A stretch of 64,000 nucleotides of DNA from Nematopogon swammerdamellus (GCA_946902875.1 OX336343.1:14257361-14321360); one strand, 5' to 3'; shown: positions 45,458-54,939, counted from the stretch's first letter. Numbers and translations are program-made. Notes: generated from the sequence alone by a model not told the origin.

Positions 45458-45504
45458 ATCGACTGTCTGCTACGAACTGCTGGCCGGACGTGTGGAGGGG
45501 CTGC

Positions 45505-45512
45505 CTTTTATA
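45505..45512 (-). promoter_or_regulatory. TATA box of the 44267-45457 gene
   Basis: TATAAAAG on the minus strand, with its 3' edge 47 bp before the start codon at 45457. A transcription start about 30 bp downstream (near 45480) would leave a short leader of about 25 bases. The lack of an intron and the strong TATA suit a tightly regulated structural protein gene. Confidence 0.75.
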
Positions 45513-45618
45513 ATCGGCTCTGTTGCGACATAGGTGGCCACATATTTCTGGGGGAAAATATTTTGTTAAATTTGCACTGCACTCGGATCGCAACTGGGTC
45601 ACTTCATGATTTTTGCAA

Positions 45619-46314
45619 TTATAGCGTGAATCTGTCGTCGCACTGGTACGCCCCGCAGCTGGCCACCTCGCCCGGCGATATCGCTTCGAGCAGCGTCAGC
45701 AAGTAGGAGTCATCGCGCTCGTCGTCGAGCGCTAGGCCGGCGAGCGTTGCGACCTGCGCGCGCCAGCTGCCGCGCGCCGCGCGCACTAGGAGGCAAGCCG
45801 CGAGCGCCGGACAGCCGTCGGTTGCGACAGGACTACGCACCTCCTTGCTTAATGACTTTTTGTGCTTCTTCTTTTTCCATAGCTTCACTAATTTTGATAT
45901 GATCGGATACAGCAACAGCGACTTGATACCTATTTTCGCCAGAAACATCATCTTCGCCGGCAGGAAGAACATCTTCGCCATGAGGAGCTTCATGAGAGCG
46001 AGCGCAGAGATCGCGAGCATGATCTTGGCGAGACCGGATACGAGGTTGGCAGTCGAGGAGAGGTAGTCCGGCTGATGTTGGCAAGCGACGTCGTAGTGTG
46101 CACTCTTGCGATGTGCCTCGGGGTACCACTCCGCGGCGGCCGGCACCAGCTCCGCGAGGAACTGTTGTGCTGTGGCGGTGGCGGTGGAGGCGGGCACGGG
46201 GCGGCCCGGCGCGGTGAGCGCGGAGGAGCTGGAGGGCTGGTGCGCGCGTACCGGCCCGGTCGCCAACAGTAGCGCGACGCCGCCGGCGCCTGCCGTACGG
46301 AGCTCGAGCAGCAT
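45619..46314 (-). CDS. Small secreted or membrane-associated protein, Osiris-like in pattern (231 aa)
   Basis: Intronless frame from ATG 46314 (context CTGCCATGC). Residues 1-25 look like a signal peptide ending RAHQ. Residues ~91-145 are a long hydrophobic Leu/Met/Lys region (LVSGLAKIMLAISALALMKL, FLPAKMMFLAKIGIKSLLL) followed by KLVKLWKKKKHKK. Cysteines pair up in GCPALAACL and ASCGAYQC near the end. The K-rich, Leu/Met-rich membrane stretch recalls the DUF1676 (Osiris) family of insect cuticle-forming tissues, but the usual N-terminal two-cysteine region is not evident, so I only call it similar in pattern. A TATTAAAG word at about 46366-46373 could act as a TATA element. The 161 bp to the next gene start suggests two separately promoted neighbours. 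Confidence 0.7.
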   Translation of the reverse strand: MLLELRTAGAGGVALLLATGPVRAHQPSSSSALTAPGRPVPASTATATAQQFLAELVPAAAEWYPEAHRKSAHYDVACQHQPDYLSSTANLVSGLAKIMLAISALALMKLLMAKMFFLPAKMMFLAKIGIKSLLLYPIISKLVKLWKKKKHKKSLSKEVRSPVATDGCPALAACLLVRAARGSWRAQVATLAGLALDDERDDSYLLTLLEAISPGEVASCGAYQCDDRFTL

Positions 46315-46374
46315 GGCAGTCAGCCCTGCGAGTAGTGGCGCGCCCGCCGCCTTACCTGTTCTTTAATACCGCGT

Positions 46375-46586
46375 CCGTGAAATTAACATTATTATCGAAA
46401 GCGATCACGGTGATAATTTGATGAGAAATTTCTCTGTTAACGGTATAGGTTAAACCATTATGTAGGTCAGTGGAGCTGTTATCATCGGCATGTCGACCCT
46501 ATTAAACGTCGGATATTTGATAATTTCGCTATTTCTAATTCACATTTAATAAAAAAACAATAAATTCGTGTACCCACAGGACCAAA
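46375..46586. other. 5' flank of the 46314 gene
   Basis: AT-rich. It ends with TTCGTGTACCCACAG at 46567-46581, which reads like a 3' splice site on the plus strand just before the ORF at 46587. Confidence 0.4.
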
Positions 46587-46847
46587 ATGACGTCAAAGTT
46601 AGAAAGCAAAACCCTCAATAAAACAAAATGTGAATATTTAATATACTGCAGAATGGTAAACATTCAAGCCACAAACAGAGTACAGAAAAGTATACCAACG
46701 TGGCGATGGAATGGTGACGAACATCGATCATACATGGGTCACCAGTTTATTTATGATTTAAACGTTCCTTGGGGAAATCCACCCAATGACAACGTCCATC
46801 GACCATACGGAGTCCGTTGCGTCCCCAAAGCAAAGTACCTAATTTAA
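46582..46847 (+). CDS. Probable terminal exon or small protein (86 codons)
   Basis: ATG 46587 opens 86 codons to TAA at 46845. The second half reads VQKSIPTWRWNGDEHRSYMG, then HQFIYDLNVPWGNPPNDN and VHRPYGVRCVPKAKYLI. This is rich in Trp, Tyr, His and Asn and looks protein-like, unlike chance frames nearby. An acceptor-like CCCACAG ends at 46581, so it may be the last exon of a longer gene, with ATG 46587 internal. No family is recognised and no upstream exon was found. Confidence 0.45.
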
Positions 46848-47201
46848 AAATGGAATGCTTAAATATCAGACGTTGCAATACGGCAAGAAGGACTGTAGGT
46901 ACGTTCTATATTTGAATTCAAATCACGCAATCTAAATCATAGACAAAATAAAAATAATAGAAGAAGGGCGAGTATCCTTATCTTATTTTTATTGGTGGCA
47001 AATTTTACACTAATACGAATTCGGCGGTTATTTATTTATTCTTCTTCAATCTGTAAAGATCTGTGGTTTAATTTGTCAGTATTCGTATCTATTAATACTA
47101 TCGTTCGAATTATTTGGATCGAGCGCTAGGCAAATTGCCGTAATGTAAGTAATACTGACTATTAAGTAATCTGTGGTAATACTGAAAAAACGTTAGAAAC
47201 A

Positions 47202-47292
47202 ATGAAGCGCTCGATCCTGAAGATGTCAGACTTCAACAAGAAGGACGAACTTTCGGCGACATTGGCACACACACCGTGGTGCTCTGGAGCAG
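47202..47292 (+). CDS. Exon 1 of a probable type II membrane protein
   Basis: ATG 47202 (AAACAATGA) reads MKRSILKMSDFNKKDELSAT, then LAHTPWCSGA, and stops being protein-like at GGAGCAG|GTCAAT, a usable donor (phase 1). The leftover base joins in frame to the exon at 48538. Alternatively translation could begin at ATG 48513 in the next segment without this exon. The joined product has a basic cytoplasmic-type N-terminus and a single membrane segment. The family is unknown. Confidence 0.45.
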
Positions 47293-48512
47293 GTCAATAC
47301 GTATTTTATTTTGTTGTAACTAGTCACCTCCACTTACATTTGTACTATTTCAGGATTTTCAGGACACCAAAATTAAAATTGTCTGCGTATGTCGGCCATG
47401 ATTTGTAGATATACAACAAGAAAAAATAGTAAATGCACAGATAAATAAGTCAATCGATATAATGACTTGCATGAAAAAAAAATTTCGACGTGAAATGGCA
47501 TGTTATGTTGGCTGACCGTAGTTAAACGCGTGGCGTGCTTGATCCACATAGCCCCTGCCGCATGCTGACTTGGCGCAGGCCTGTATTCATAAGTAAAATG
47601 TCAGTTATCGTTGAGCACGAAATTTAAAATGTAACGATCCTAATTTGAATAATTTGTTGTCACAACTCACCGCACCATCACTCGCAACCTCAATCTTGAC
47701 TGTTCGTGCATCATTTGCAGAGTGCAACTAGGGCAGGCCAATCTGTAGAGTACCAATAAATTGCTTTGTATAGCGTTTTGTGGTGACGATGGATATGAAT
47801 AAATACCACTGAATTTGGAGTGGTATAAATAGGTACTTACTCACTTTTCGTACTCACACATAACTAAGCATGAGGTCTAAGTAATCTACCAACTCGACGA
47901 GTTTTTTAATAAAGTTTACGCAGCGAGCATTGCAAATTATTGCTTCCTAAAGTGAACTCGCAAATATTAACTTGGAAAGGTCACTAACTAGTAAGTATTA
48001 TAGCAGGTATGTATGTAAGTAGTAGAGAAAGAAGGCAGTTCCTATCAAAGTACTTACTCAGAAATATTAAGCTAAACGGTTGTCCACGATAGGCGCTCTA
48101 CCACCAAACTACGGATAATGCACCAAACTAATTTGCAACAACCGGCCACCCGGCTGTGCCCACAAGTTCAAAAGAGGATTAGACACAGCCAATATCACCG
48201 CTCCTCGTGAAACCACGCCTTACTCTTAATTTGTTCTATTGAGTGGTCTGTTCTAACTTTGAAGTGATATTGGCCTGTATACGAATTAATTGTTTTATTA
48301 AAAAACTTACTCTCAATTTAAAAAAAAATCACAAAGTAGTCCTTGACGTGTATATATTTTGATGTACCTAGTGATGTGTGTGTTCGGTTGATAGAAATAC
48401 GAAAGGCTAACATAACAGCGAATGTTTCCAGTAAAAACTTAGTGATGTACCAGGACTACTCTCTATTGGACATCTTTTAAACCTGACGTACGTAGAAAGT
48501 AAAGTGTAGTAC
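47293..48512. other. Presumed intron 1
   Basis: AT-rich, with no other exon seen. 48150-48205 carries the dispersed CAAGTTCAAAAGAGGATTAGACACAGCC repeat also found at 24812. Confidence 0.4.
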
Positions 48513-48537
48513 ATGTCCACGAAACATTCTTCCACAG

Positions 48538-48714
48538 CGAATGTTTTCCGAAGAAAACGGTCTCAACTCCTCCGATGGTGTTCGCGAGCGCCCCGACGCG
48601 GGCGCGGGACTCCGCTGGCGCGTTCTACTCCTGAAATGGTTATGCAGAAATATATAGAGCCTTCACTTCCTCGGACATTCAAGTTACTTATTGTGATTGC
48701 AGTGTTACTCATAG
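48538..48714 (+). CDS. Exon 2 of the probable type II membrane protein
   Basis: The acceptor TTCTTCCACAG at 48527-48537 and the donor CATAG|GTATGG (48715) enclose a frame reading NVFRRKRSQLLRWCSRAPRR, then TPEMVMQKYIEPSLPRTFK and LLIVIAVLLI. The Arg-rich stretch followed by a hydrophobic run is typical for a signal anchor of a type II (N-in) protein such as a Golgi enzyme; that role is inference only. Both splice phases match the neighbouring exons. An in-frame ATG at 48513 upstream of the acceptor is an alternative start. Confidence 0.55.
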
Positions 48715-48873
48715 GTATGGTACGGCTATAAACTACATATTTTATAATAATTTGTTAAACATTCATGAAACCTCGGACATAAAATATATATGAAACTCAT
48801 ACGAATCGTTTAATATATTAAAAAACTTTCCTATTTGAAATCCAATAAAAAAATATGTATTTACTTATTTCAG

Positions 48874-48924
48874 CGTGTCTCTCGCTGACCCTGAAAATAT
48901 ATTACATCCAGACGACTTCGCCTC
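48874..48924 (+). CDS. Exon 3 of the probable type II membrane protein
   Basis: TTACTTATTTCAG|CG at 48874 and CCTC|GTAAGT at 48925 are good borders for a 51-base exon. It continues the membrane helix in frame: (I)ACLSLTLKIYYIQTTSP. The joined helix is about 20 residues, LLIVIAVLLIACLSLTL. Confidence 0.5.
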
Positions 48925-50113
48925 GTAAGTGTAAAAATAATAATAGTTTATTTTCTCTTTATGCTAGACCTGCCTCGTTTACAAAAACAAATTGATTTTT
49001 TCTCACATTTTGGGGTACCCTGTGCCCTGTACTATCTACCGAACTTCAACTAGACAAATGTATATATGGCATGTCTGGAAGCAAACATTTTGCATATTTT
49101 GGCATCACTTTCATCAAAATCGGCTCAGTGAATCCGGAGATAATACATGTGACCAACCAGATGGACAGACCAGAGTACGGAATGATCCCCTAAGTTTCCC
49201 TTTTTTCTATTGTCCGATCCACACCGGTCTGATGTATCTAGATGCAGGCTTATTGAAATCTATGAACAGTGACAGAATTGTATGGCTGGTCGCCGGAGCG
49301 CAGTAGCTGCAGCGAATGCAGAAGGCAGCTAGAGGTCGCTACGTTGCGAGCTGAACACGCCTTCTGGTGAGCTAATACCGCTAACTAACACGTATTGTTC
49401 GTTACAAAAAAAAAAATATTTGGCACATACTTAAATTCTACTTTATTTTGTATTTTTTCTTATCGATAACGATTTAGGACTTATGCTTTTGGAAAATATT
49501 TTTTCGTGAGTTCAGATGCCATGCCAGATATTAATTGCGCAACAAGGAGCTTGTTATCAATATTTAATTTGCACAAATCCATAGTCAGTATCGCCAGCAT
49601 TTTTGTTTTGTCCGGTTCAGCAATACCTAACACGAAAACACAATGCAATCTATAAGGAAGAGTCCGGGTTGGTACAACCGCACTGAATGAAAGGTCGGTC
49701 GAAACTGCTATGTAAATAGTTCGTGTTTTCCGTCGACGTCACGGATGTTATAGGTGATAGATAATAAATAGGCAGCCGTTTCGTTGTCATTAAAAAAAAC
49801 AATATAATTGTCTAAATCGCACGTAATCACTCTTTATTTCAACCTTTTATGGTAAATTGTCTGCAAAATTGATAAAACTTTAGGAATGTTCAAAAAAAAT
49901 GTGCTTGAAAGACATCAATTCCAACAATAAAAAAAACTATACAGTAGGTATGTGTTCTATTACATGGCCCTATAAAACTGCATAGAAAATTTTTCGATAA
50001 CTTGAACTTTGTGGGGGAAAAAAGCTGTAATATTATGGAGGTCGTTTCTCATTATGATGCGGCGGAGTATTTTACCTCAATGATGCGATGTCACAACTGC
50101 TATAATATTTCAG
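48925..50113. other. Presumed intron 3 with repeat debris
   Basis: 49060-49210 is a decayed copy of the ATCGG(C/T)TCAGT-AATCCGGAGATA repeat tail seen at 26.9 kb. 49665-49800 is the 3' half of the ACATCCGTGATG SINE (GGTTGGTACAACCGCACTGAATG, GTCACGGATGTTATAGGTGATAG, then an A run), plus orientation. Confidence 0.6.
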
Positions 50114-50196
50114 GAAGATGCGCATAGTGAAGAGATGCAGCGGCTCCAGACTAGTGGCGGATGCCCCCAACATCAGACCAGTACACGTACTTTCAG
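50114..50196 (+). CDS. Possible further exon, phase conflict
   Basis: ATAATATTTCAG|GAAG (acceptor) and ACTTTCAG|GTTCAT (donor) enclose 83 bases. In the phase left by the exon at 48874 the frame stops after four codons (RRCA, stop), which would make this a terminal exon. Two other frames are open, one reading EDAHSEEMQRLQTSGGC. Either an intermediate exon is missing, the gene ends here, or this exon belongs to something else. Confidence 0.25.
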
Positions 50197-50291
50197 GTTC
50201 ATTCGCGCAATTAATTCCGAATCAAATGTAAAATCTCAACTTATACATAAATATCCGATCTTGTCAGCTGCCGCCTCGCGCGCCGTATAAG

Positions 50292-50587
50292 CGTGTGGGG
50301 CCGGTACTTAAAAAGAATAGCCCCACTGCATATCTCCCCGTGCATGTCGTAAAAGATGCCGTGCTAAAGGGCGACAGGATAGCCACCTCTCATCTTGGTG
50401 CGATCTTTCCACCGAATCATGCAGCTGGTGGGCCTTCGTGCCTTACTTGCCGCTTGATAGTTATCTTGTCCGAATACTTTGCTAAACGTGGTGGCCGATG
50501 TTGTGCTGTAATTTGCCAGCACGACACCGATTACTCTGCTTACCCTGATTGTCGGGATAAAACGTGTGGTGTGTGTGTGTGTGTGTA
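50292..50587 (+). repeat. Mosaic SINE: shared head plus CTAAACGTGGTGG body
   Basis: 50292-50370 is the head (GTGTGGGGCCGGTACTTAAA, AGAATAGCCCCACTGCATA, TCTCCCCGTGCATGTCGTAAAAG). It is followed by ACCTCTCATCTTGGTGCG and, from about 50478, GCTAAACGTGGTGGCCGATGTTGTGCTGTAATTTGCC ending in a (GT)n tail at 50563-50586. The head alone recurs at 58960 and, reversed, at 55330-55400 on different bodies. Confidence 0.8.
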
Positions 50588-51142
50588 GAAAATTCTTTTA
50601 TATCTGACCCAAAAAAAATCATGTTTCATGTTATTCGTACGTAAGTTCCTTCTAAGAAGTGAGTAAAGTTACAACAATTAAAATCGTATAGGAATTTTGA
50701 AACAAACCTGCGTCTATTTCCACGGGTAAAGAAGACACATATTATATGGGTCGGGATCAAACTTTCATAATTATTTGTACACCCGCCGCGCTTCGAGTCA
50801 CATTGTTCGCGATTGCTACATTTCCACATAGTATGTACATAATTTATTCACCGAACAAATTGTGCAATGAAATGTGAGGCAAAATTTTTGAGTCATGTCA
50901 TGAAATAAAATAAATGGAAATACAAAGTTCGACTTAAAAATGTATATCGCGAAATCTGCCTGCACACCGTGTGTAACACACGTCGGTTTTGCTGTTTGTG
51001 ATTTGTATAGGTAACTACTTAGTTGATTACAAATTTTAAAAAACCACGACCCTTAAAAAGTCAAAAATAATTTCCGTTTACTTACTTAAAGAAGTCGGGG
51101 GACCGCTGAGTAAGTTCCCGCGCTGCTCTGAGTTTTTATATA
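50588..51142. other. Intergenic DNA, no gene seen
   Basis: Nothing recognised. Confidence 0.45.
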
Positions 51143-52690
51143 TAACTAGCTGAGCCCGCGGCTCCGCTCGCGTGAAATTCGTATTCCAAAGAAGAATGTA
51201 AGTAACTAAGGGCGAGGCCGAAGGCCGAGCTGCGTTCAGGTAAGCGATAAACCTTCTCAAAGAAAGTAACTAACTAAGGGCGAGGCCGAAGGCCGAGCTG
51301 CTTTCAGGTAAACGATAAACCTTTTTCAAATAAAGGAAGTAAGTAAGGGCGAGGCCGAAGGCCGAGCTGCGTTCAGGAAGACGACAAACCTTCTGGAAGA
51401 AAGGAAGGAACTAAGTGCGAGGCCGAAGGCCGAGCTGCGTTCAGGTAAACCAAAAACCCTCTTCCGCCTTCGGGCCTCGCCCTTAAAGACTTCCTTTCTT
51501 CGATAGAATATAATATCGTTTACTCAATCTATTTATTTCATATAAATAAAAAAGTAATATTAATAACCAAAGAATTAAACGTACCTAACAAACATTAAAA
51601 TAACTATCAAAACGGGCATTTTCAAATGTTCTTAGAGCACTTGCGGCATTACCCCGCTGGATGGCAAGGCTTACCCTTTGAATGAAGTACATAAGCCCTT
51701 GATGACGGGACACCAGTTGCGTCAACCAGCTCAAGCCTCTTTTGGCTTCACTGCTCCACGGACCGAGGGTTTCAACCGCAAACGCAACAAATTCGAAATC
51801 TTGAATTATATTTCTATATTTGCTGCGTTGGAGGCTCTCCGACCCAGCCTCGGCCGCGCCAGCCGCTCTTGAAGATGTCCTAACGTGACTTGGAGCCAAT
51901 GTGAGAACAAAAGTGGCGTCCCACATCAAAGAACTACCCTTAGTCCATGGCACTAAGGTCTCTAGCATCGGGCCTCTTGCCATCCAGCCGGGAATAACCG
52001 CGAGGTTCTAGGATGCACGGTATATTTGCCGTTAGAAGCGTGGACTTTATAATAAAATTTAAATTAAATTAACTCAATCTTAATATTAATTAACTTTATT
52101 CGAGATGGTTTAGCTTCTTCCTGAACGCAGCTCGGCCTTCGGCCTCGCCCTTAGTTACTTGCTTTCTTCGAGATGGTTTATCATTTGTCAGAACGTAGCT
52201 CGGCCTTCGGCCTCGCCTTAGTTGCTTACTTTCTTCAAGATGGTTTAGCTTCTTCCTGAACGCAGCTCGGCCTTCGGCCTCGCCCTTAGTTACTTGCTTT
52301 CTTCGAGATGGTTTTTCAATTATCCGAACGTAGCTCGGCCTTCGGCCTCGCCTTAGTTACTTACTTTCTTCAAGATGGTTTAGCTTCTTCCTGAACGCAG
52401 CTCGGCCTGCGGCCTCGCCCATAGTTACTTACTTTCTTCGAGAAGGTTTATGGTCTTCCAGAATAGAGCTCGGCCTTCGGCCTCGTTCTTAGTTACTTAT
52501 TTTCTTCAAGAATGTTTTTCTTCTTCCTGAAATCAGCTCCGCCTTTCGCCTCGCCCTTAGTTACTTTCATCGAGAAAGAATATCGTTTACGTGAGCGCAG
52601 ATCCGCCTTCGGGCCCGCCTTTAGTTACTTACTTTCTTTTTTTTAAATACGAATTTCACGCGAGCGAAGCCGCGGGCAACAGATATATAA
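51143..52690. repeat. Inverted composite: two opposed minisatellite arrays with inverted ends
   Basis: The left edge TAGCTGAGCCCGCGGCTCCGCTCGCGTGAAATTCGTA (51150-51186) and right edge TACGAATTTCACGCGAGCGAAGCCGCGGGC (about 52656-52685) are inverted copies. Inside the left edge lie four ~68 bp units with AAGGGCGAGGCCGAAGGCCGAGCTGCGTTCAGG (51200-51480). Inside the right edge lie about eight ~63 bp units of the opposite sense, CTGAACGCAGCTCGGCCTTCGGCCTCGCCCTTAG (52110-52640). In the right array two unit types alternate (CTTCCTGAACGCAG against GTCAGAACGTAG). The word CTCGGCC-TTC-GGCCTCG is nearly self-complementary. The centre holds the decayed ORF at 51585-52010. Confidence 0.88.
51585..52010 (-). 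pseudogene. Decayed C-terminal domain of an RT-type retroelement
   Basis: 132 open codons read LVPWTKGSSLMWDATFVLTL, then APSHVRTSS, FVAFAVETLGPW, and VSLAIQRGNAASALRTF before a stop. From memory, VWDAT...TLAPSH...VETLGPW...QRGNAASILGT is a conserved C-terminal block in many metazoan retroelement proteins and may be a PD-(D/E)XK-like nuclease fold. Just upstream, a KRPDA reading occurs in another frame where the family has RPDG, so a frameshift separates it from the rest. No RT catalytic domain remains. Confidence 0.55.
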
Positions 52691-53179
52691 ATTTTATTGC
52701 ACCAATGACAGCGACATAACTTCGACTTTCAATTATTATTTTTATTTATCAAACAATTTGTCACCGGCCAGCTCACGTCGAGATGACAGTTCTCCGTTGT
52801 CAACATGACATTTAAAATTGTTTTTACCTTTACTTTGGACTACGTGATTTTAAACGCGCAATAATGTTTATAATTGTTAATTTTTTTTTTTTTTTTGTTA
52901 ATTTTTTTTACGTATTATGTTAACCCGGCATATGAACTGCCACTATACAAAGTTTCGTCTAAATCCGTTCAGTGGTTTTTGCGTGATGCGCGTACAGACA
53001 AACAAACAAACAAACAAACAAACAAACAAACAAACAAACAAACAAACAAAAATTTTAAAAACTGTTCTAACATGTTCAGTATCTCATTTTAAGCCACCCT
53101 GGTCAATGACGTATCATGTATTCTACTAGACCTCTTACCCGGGCAACAGCCTTCGCTCCACCGCGGTGGAGTAACCATT
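52691..53179. other. Spacer with (AAAC)n microsatellite
   Basis: 52997-53050 is a perfect run of about 13 AAAC/ACAA units after AAATCCGTTCAGTGGTTTTTGCGTGATGCG, a usual LINE/RTE tail context in Lepidoptera. No gene. Confidence 0.65.
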
Positions 53180-53289
53180 ACGCGGAGGGACCCTCTTGAG
53201 ACTAGTAGCTCGCGAGCGACCGAACGCGGCGGACGCGCCGTCCGCGCGCTCGCTGCCGTCCGTCTGCGGCTCGCATCGCGCCAGTCATT
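53180..53289 (+). promoter_or_regulatory. CpG-rich promoter and 5' UTR of the THAP gene
   Basis: About 53200-53285 is dense in CpG (GCTCGCGAGCGACCGAACGCGG, GGACGCGCCGTCCGCGCGCTCGC) and lies directly before the THAP start codon. No TATA box is obvious, fitting a broadly expressed CpG-type promoter. GGACGCGCCGTCC is a 13-base near-palindrome. Confidence 0.5.
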
Positions 53290-53366
53290 ATGCCCGGTTG
53301 TGTGTTGCGATATTGCAAAAATCATACCAAAAATATTGGGAAAAGTGATGGCATCTCATTTCATAG
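53290..53366 (+). CDS. THAP zinc-finger protein, first coding exon
   Basis: ATG 53290 reads MPGCVLRYCKNHTKNIG then KSDGISFH(R) and ends at the near-consensus donor CATAG|GTAAGT (53367). The THAP domain is a C2CH zinc-binding DNA-binding fold that starts at the protein N-terminus; its first two ligands here are Cys4 and Cys9 (CxxxxC), and the SFHRFP strand follows as expected. The split Arg codon (AG|G) joins in frame to the exon at 54136. THAP proteins are transcription regulators or domesticated P-element relatives. The later Cys and His ligands should be on a third exon, which I could not find in the window, so the gene may continue under or beyond the LINE insertion, or be broken. Confidence 0.85.
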
Positions 53367-54135
53367 GTAAGTATCATCATACATAAAAAACATTTTTTCA
53401 TAAAAAAAGCCCAAGGTCAAAAAAAATTTATATAGGTTTTACTCCCTATATGATGCAGAACCCCCCCTTAGCGTACTATTAACTAATTTTGAAAGACCTT
53501 ATATATTAAGATCACAATGAAGTGATGTTGACTATTCCATACTAATAAAACTAAAATTGTGGTTTTCACAATTTCTGAAAGAAAGAGATCTATGTGTTGG
53601 AAGACTTTTTTGTTCCTGGCATGAAACTGAAACGATTAAGAAATTATTTTTTTTTTACATTTTACATTATTATAAATTTTTTTTTTGTAAACAAAAATCT
53701 TTGTTCCTCAAAAGTGATTTATTTACGATACAGAACCCCCCCTTAGCGTACTATTAACTAATTTTGAAAGAACTTATATATAATATCTTGTTTTCCATGT
53801 GCTTAGAAATATTTGGTTCAACTGGCCAATTAGGGCTGTCACAACGCTACTTCAATTTGAAAATTTTGTACATTTTATGTATTGACCTCGCATTGCAATA
53901 ACATAAGCATTATTTAATTAAACAAATAAATTGAGCGCGCTCATTAGGGCTGCCACATATGAATGATTAGAAATAGAGTTCTGGGATATCATGTATGAAA
54001 GTAAATAAATATGTATTAAACCACGTTAAAATATGAGAGTGAATTGACCGCTAATTAGGGTTGTCGCTATTCTTTAAATTTTTTTTAATTAGTAAGTAAT
54101 TGAGAAATTTTCAAGAAAAAAATTTTTTTTACAAG
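53367..54135. other. THAP intron 1 with repeats
   Basis: A ~55 bp direct repeat (AGAACCCCCCCTTAGCGTACTATTAACTAATTTTGAAAGA) is present at about 53456 and 53730. Three ATTAGGG(C/T)TG(T/C)C words occur about 110 bp apart (53830, 53944, 54054). Otherwise AT-rich. Confidence 0.6.
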
Positions 54136-54213
54136 GTTTCCACATCCTACTAAGGGATCAATACGAGAAAGATGGATAAAAATAGTCCAAGATGATACAT
54201 TGTTTAAGGGAAA
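54136..54213 (+). CDS. THAP zinc-finger protein, second coding exon
   Basis: After the acceptor TTTTTTTACAAG the frame reads FPHPTKGSIRERWIKIVQDD then TLFKGK. This matches the FP-x-D...R..W...I part of THAP domains: the conserved Phe-Pro directly follows SFHR from exon 1, and the Trp sits 13 residues later as usual. The likely exit is GGAAA|GTGAAA at 54214, because the frame otherwise stops at 54215-54217. The join (R codon AG|G) is seamless. What is missing is the C-x-x-H pair and the C-terminal AVPTxF motif. Confidence 0.75.
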
Positions 54214-54506
54214 GTGAAAATTTAAATTTGTGTAAAGTGAAATTTAAATTATTTTGTTTAAGTACGGAGGAAGAGTTATTTTAGTTGTGTTTGTGTGTGT
54301 AGTCCAAAGTATACCTAATGGTTTTTTTAGTTATATATATATATATTTTTTTTTAATAAATGCTGCACTCTTTATTTTATGTATGTTTGGTTTGGAGATT
54401 TTAAGTTTAGTCCAAGGCCAAGACCGCAGTTATGAATTCTTTATTATTAAGTTTAGTTTTTTAGATATTATTCTAGTTATTAAGTGTAGGTATTATAAGA
54501 ATACAA
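54214..54506. other. AT-rich intron or spacer
   Basis: I looked for a CSxHF-coding third THAP exon here and did not see one. Confidence 0.4.
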
Positions 54507-54641
54507 AACGGCTTTACTCGCGGTCGAAATACGAGCTGTGTGGCTCGACGTTTCGGGCCAAACGTATGGCCCATCATCATGAGCACTCTGGCCGAAATGT
54601 CGAGCCACACAGCTCGTATTTCGATAGCGAGTAAAGCCGTT
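54507..54641. repeat. Inverted repeat with ~54 bp arms
   Basis: AACGGCTTTACTCGC...GGTCGAAATACGAGCTGTGTGG...CTCGACGTTTCGGGCCA (54507-54560) is mirrored by TGGCCGAAATGTCGAGCCAC...ACAGCTCGTATTTCG...GCGAGTAAAGCCGTT (54589-54641). Only a few mismatches separate the arms, and the loop is 28 bases. It is a foldback element without a gene. Confidence 0.9.
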
Positions 54642-54938
54642 GTTACTTCTTAAAATGTCAAATAACCACGGTAATTTAAAAACCTATATAAGTTTAGGTA
54701 TGTATTTCAATTTATTATAGTTCTGTATTTTAAGTTTAAATACATAATAACGTTTTTTTCGATGAAATTCACTATCTGTTTTCTTCTATAATCCTTTATA
54801 ACGTCCCACTGCTAGGCACGGGCTCTGCCCACTGACATAGGAGGTATTGTTTTTATTTTTGTTGTTTTATTGTTTATTGAGTATTCTTACGGCAGTCATA
54901 TTGCACTCGAACTTGTCACAATTTGTTATATATTTTTT
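54642..54938. other. AT-rich spacer
   Basis: Near 54800, GTCCCACTGCTAGGCACGGGC is a common dispersed word. No gene. Confidence 0.45.
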
Positions 54939-54939
54939 T

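Noticed and set aside
52997..53050. (AAAC)n run as a telomere-like or coding repeat
   Set aside because: It is a simple microsatellite tail; the frames through it (NKQTNKQT) are artefacts, and the insect telomere repeat TTAGG is not present.
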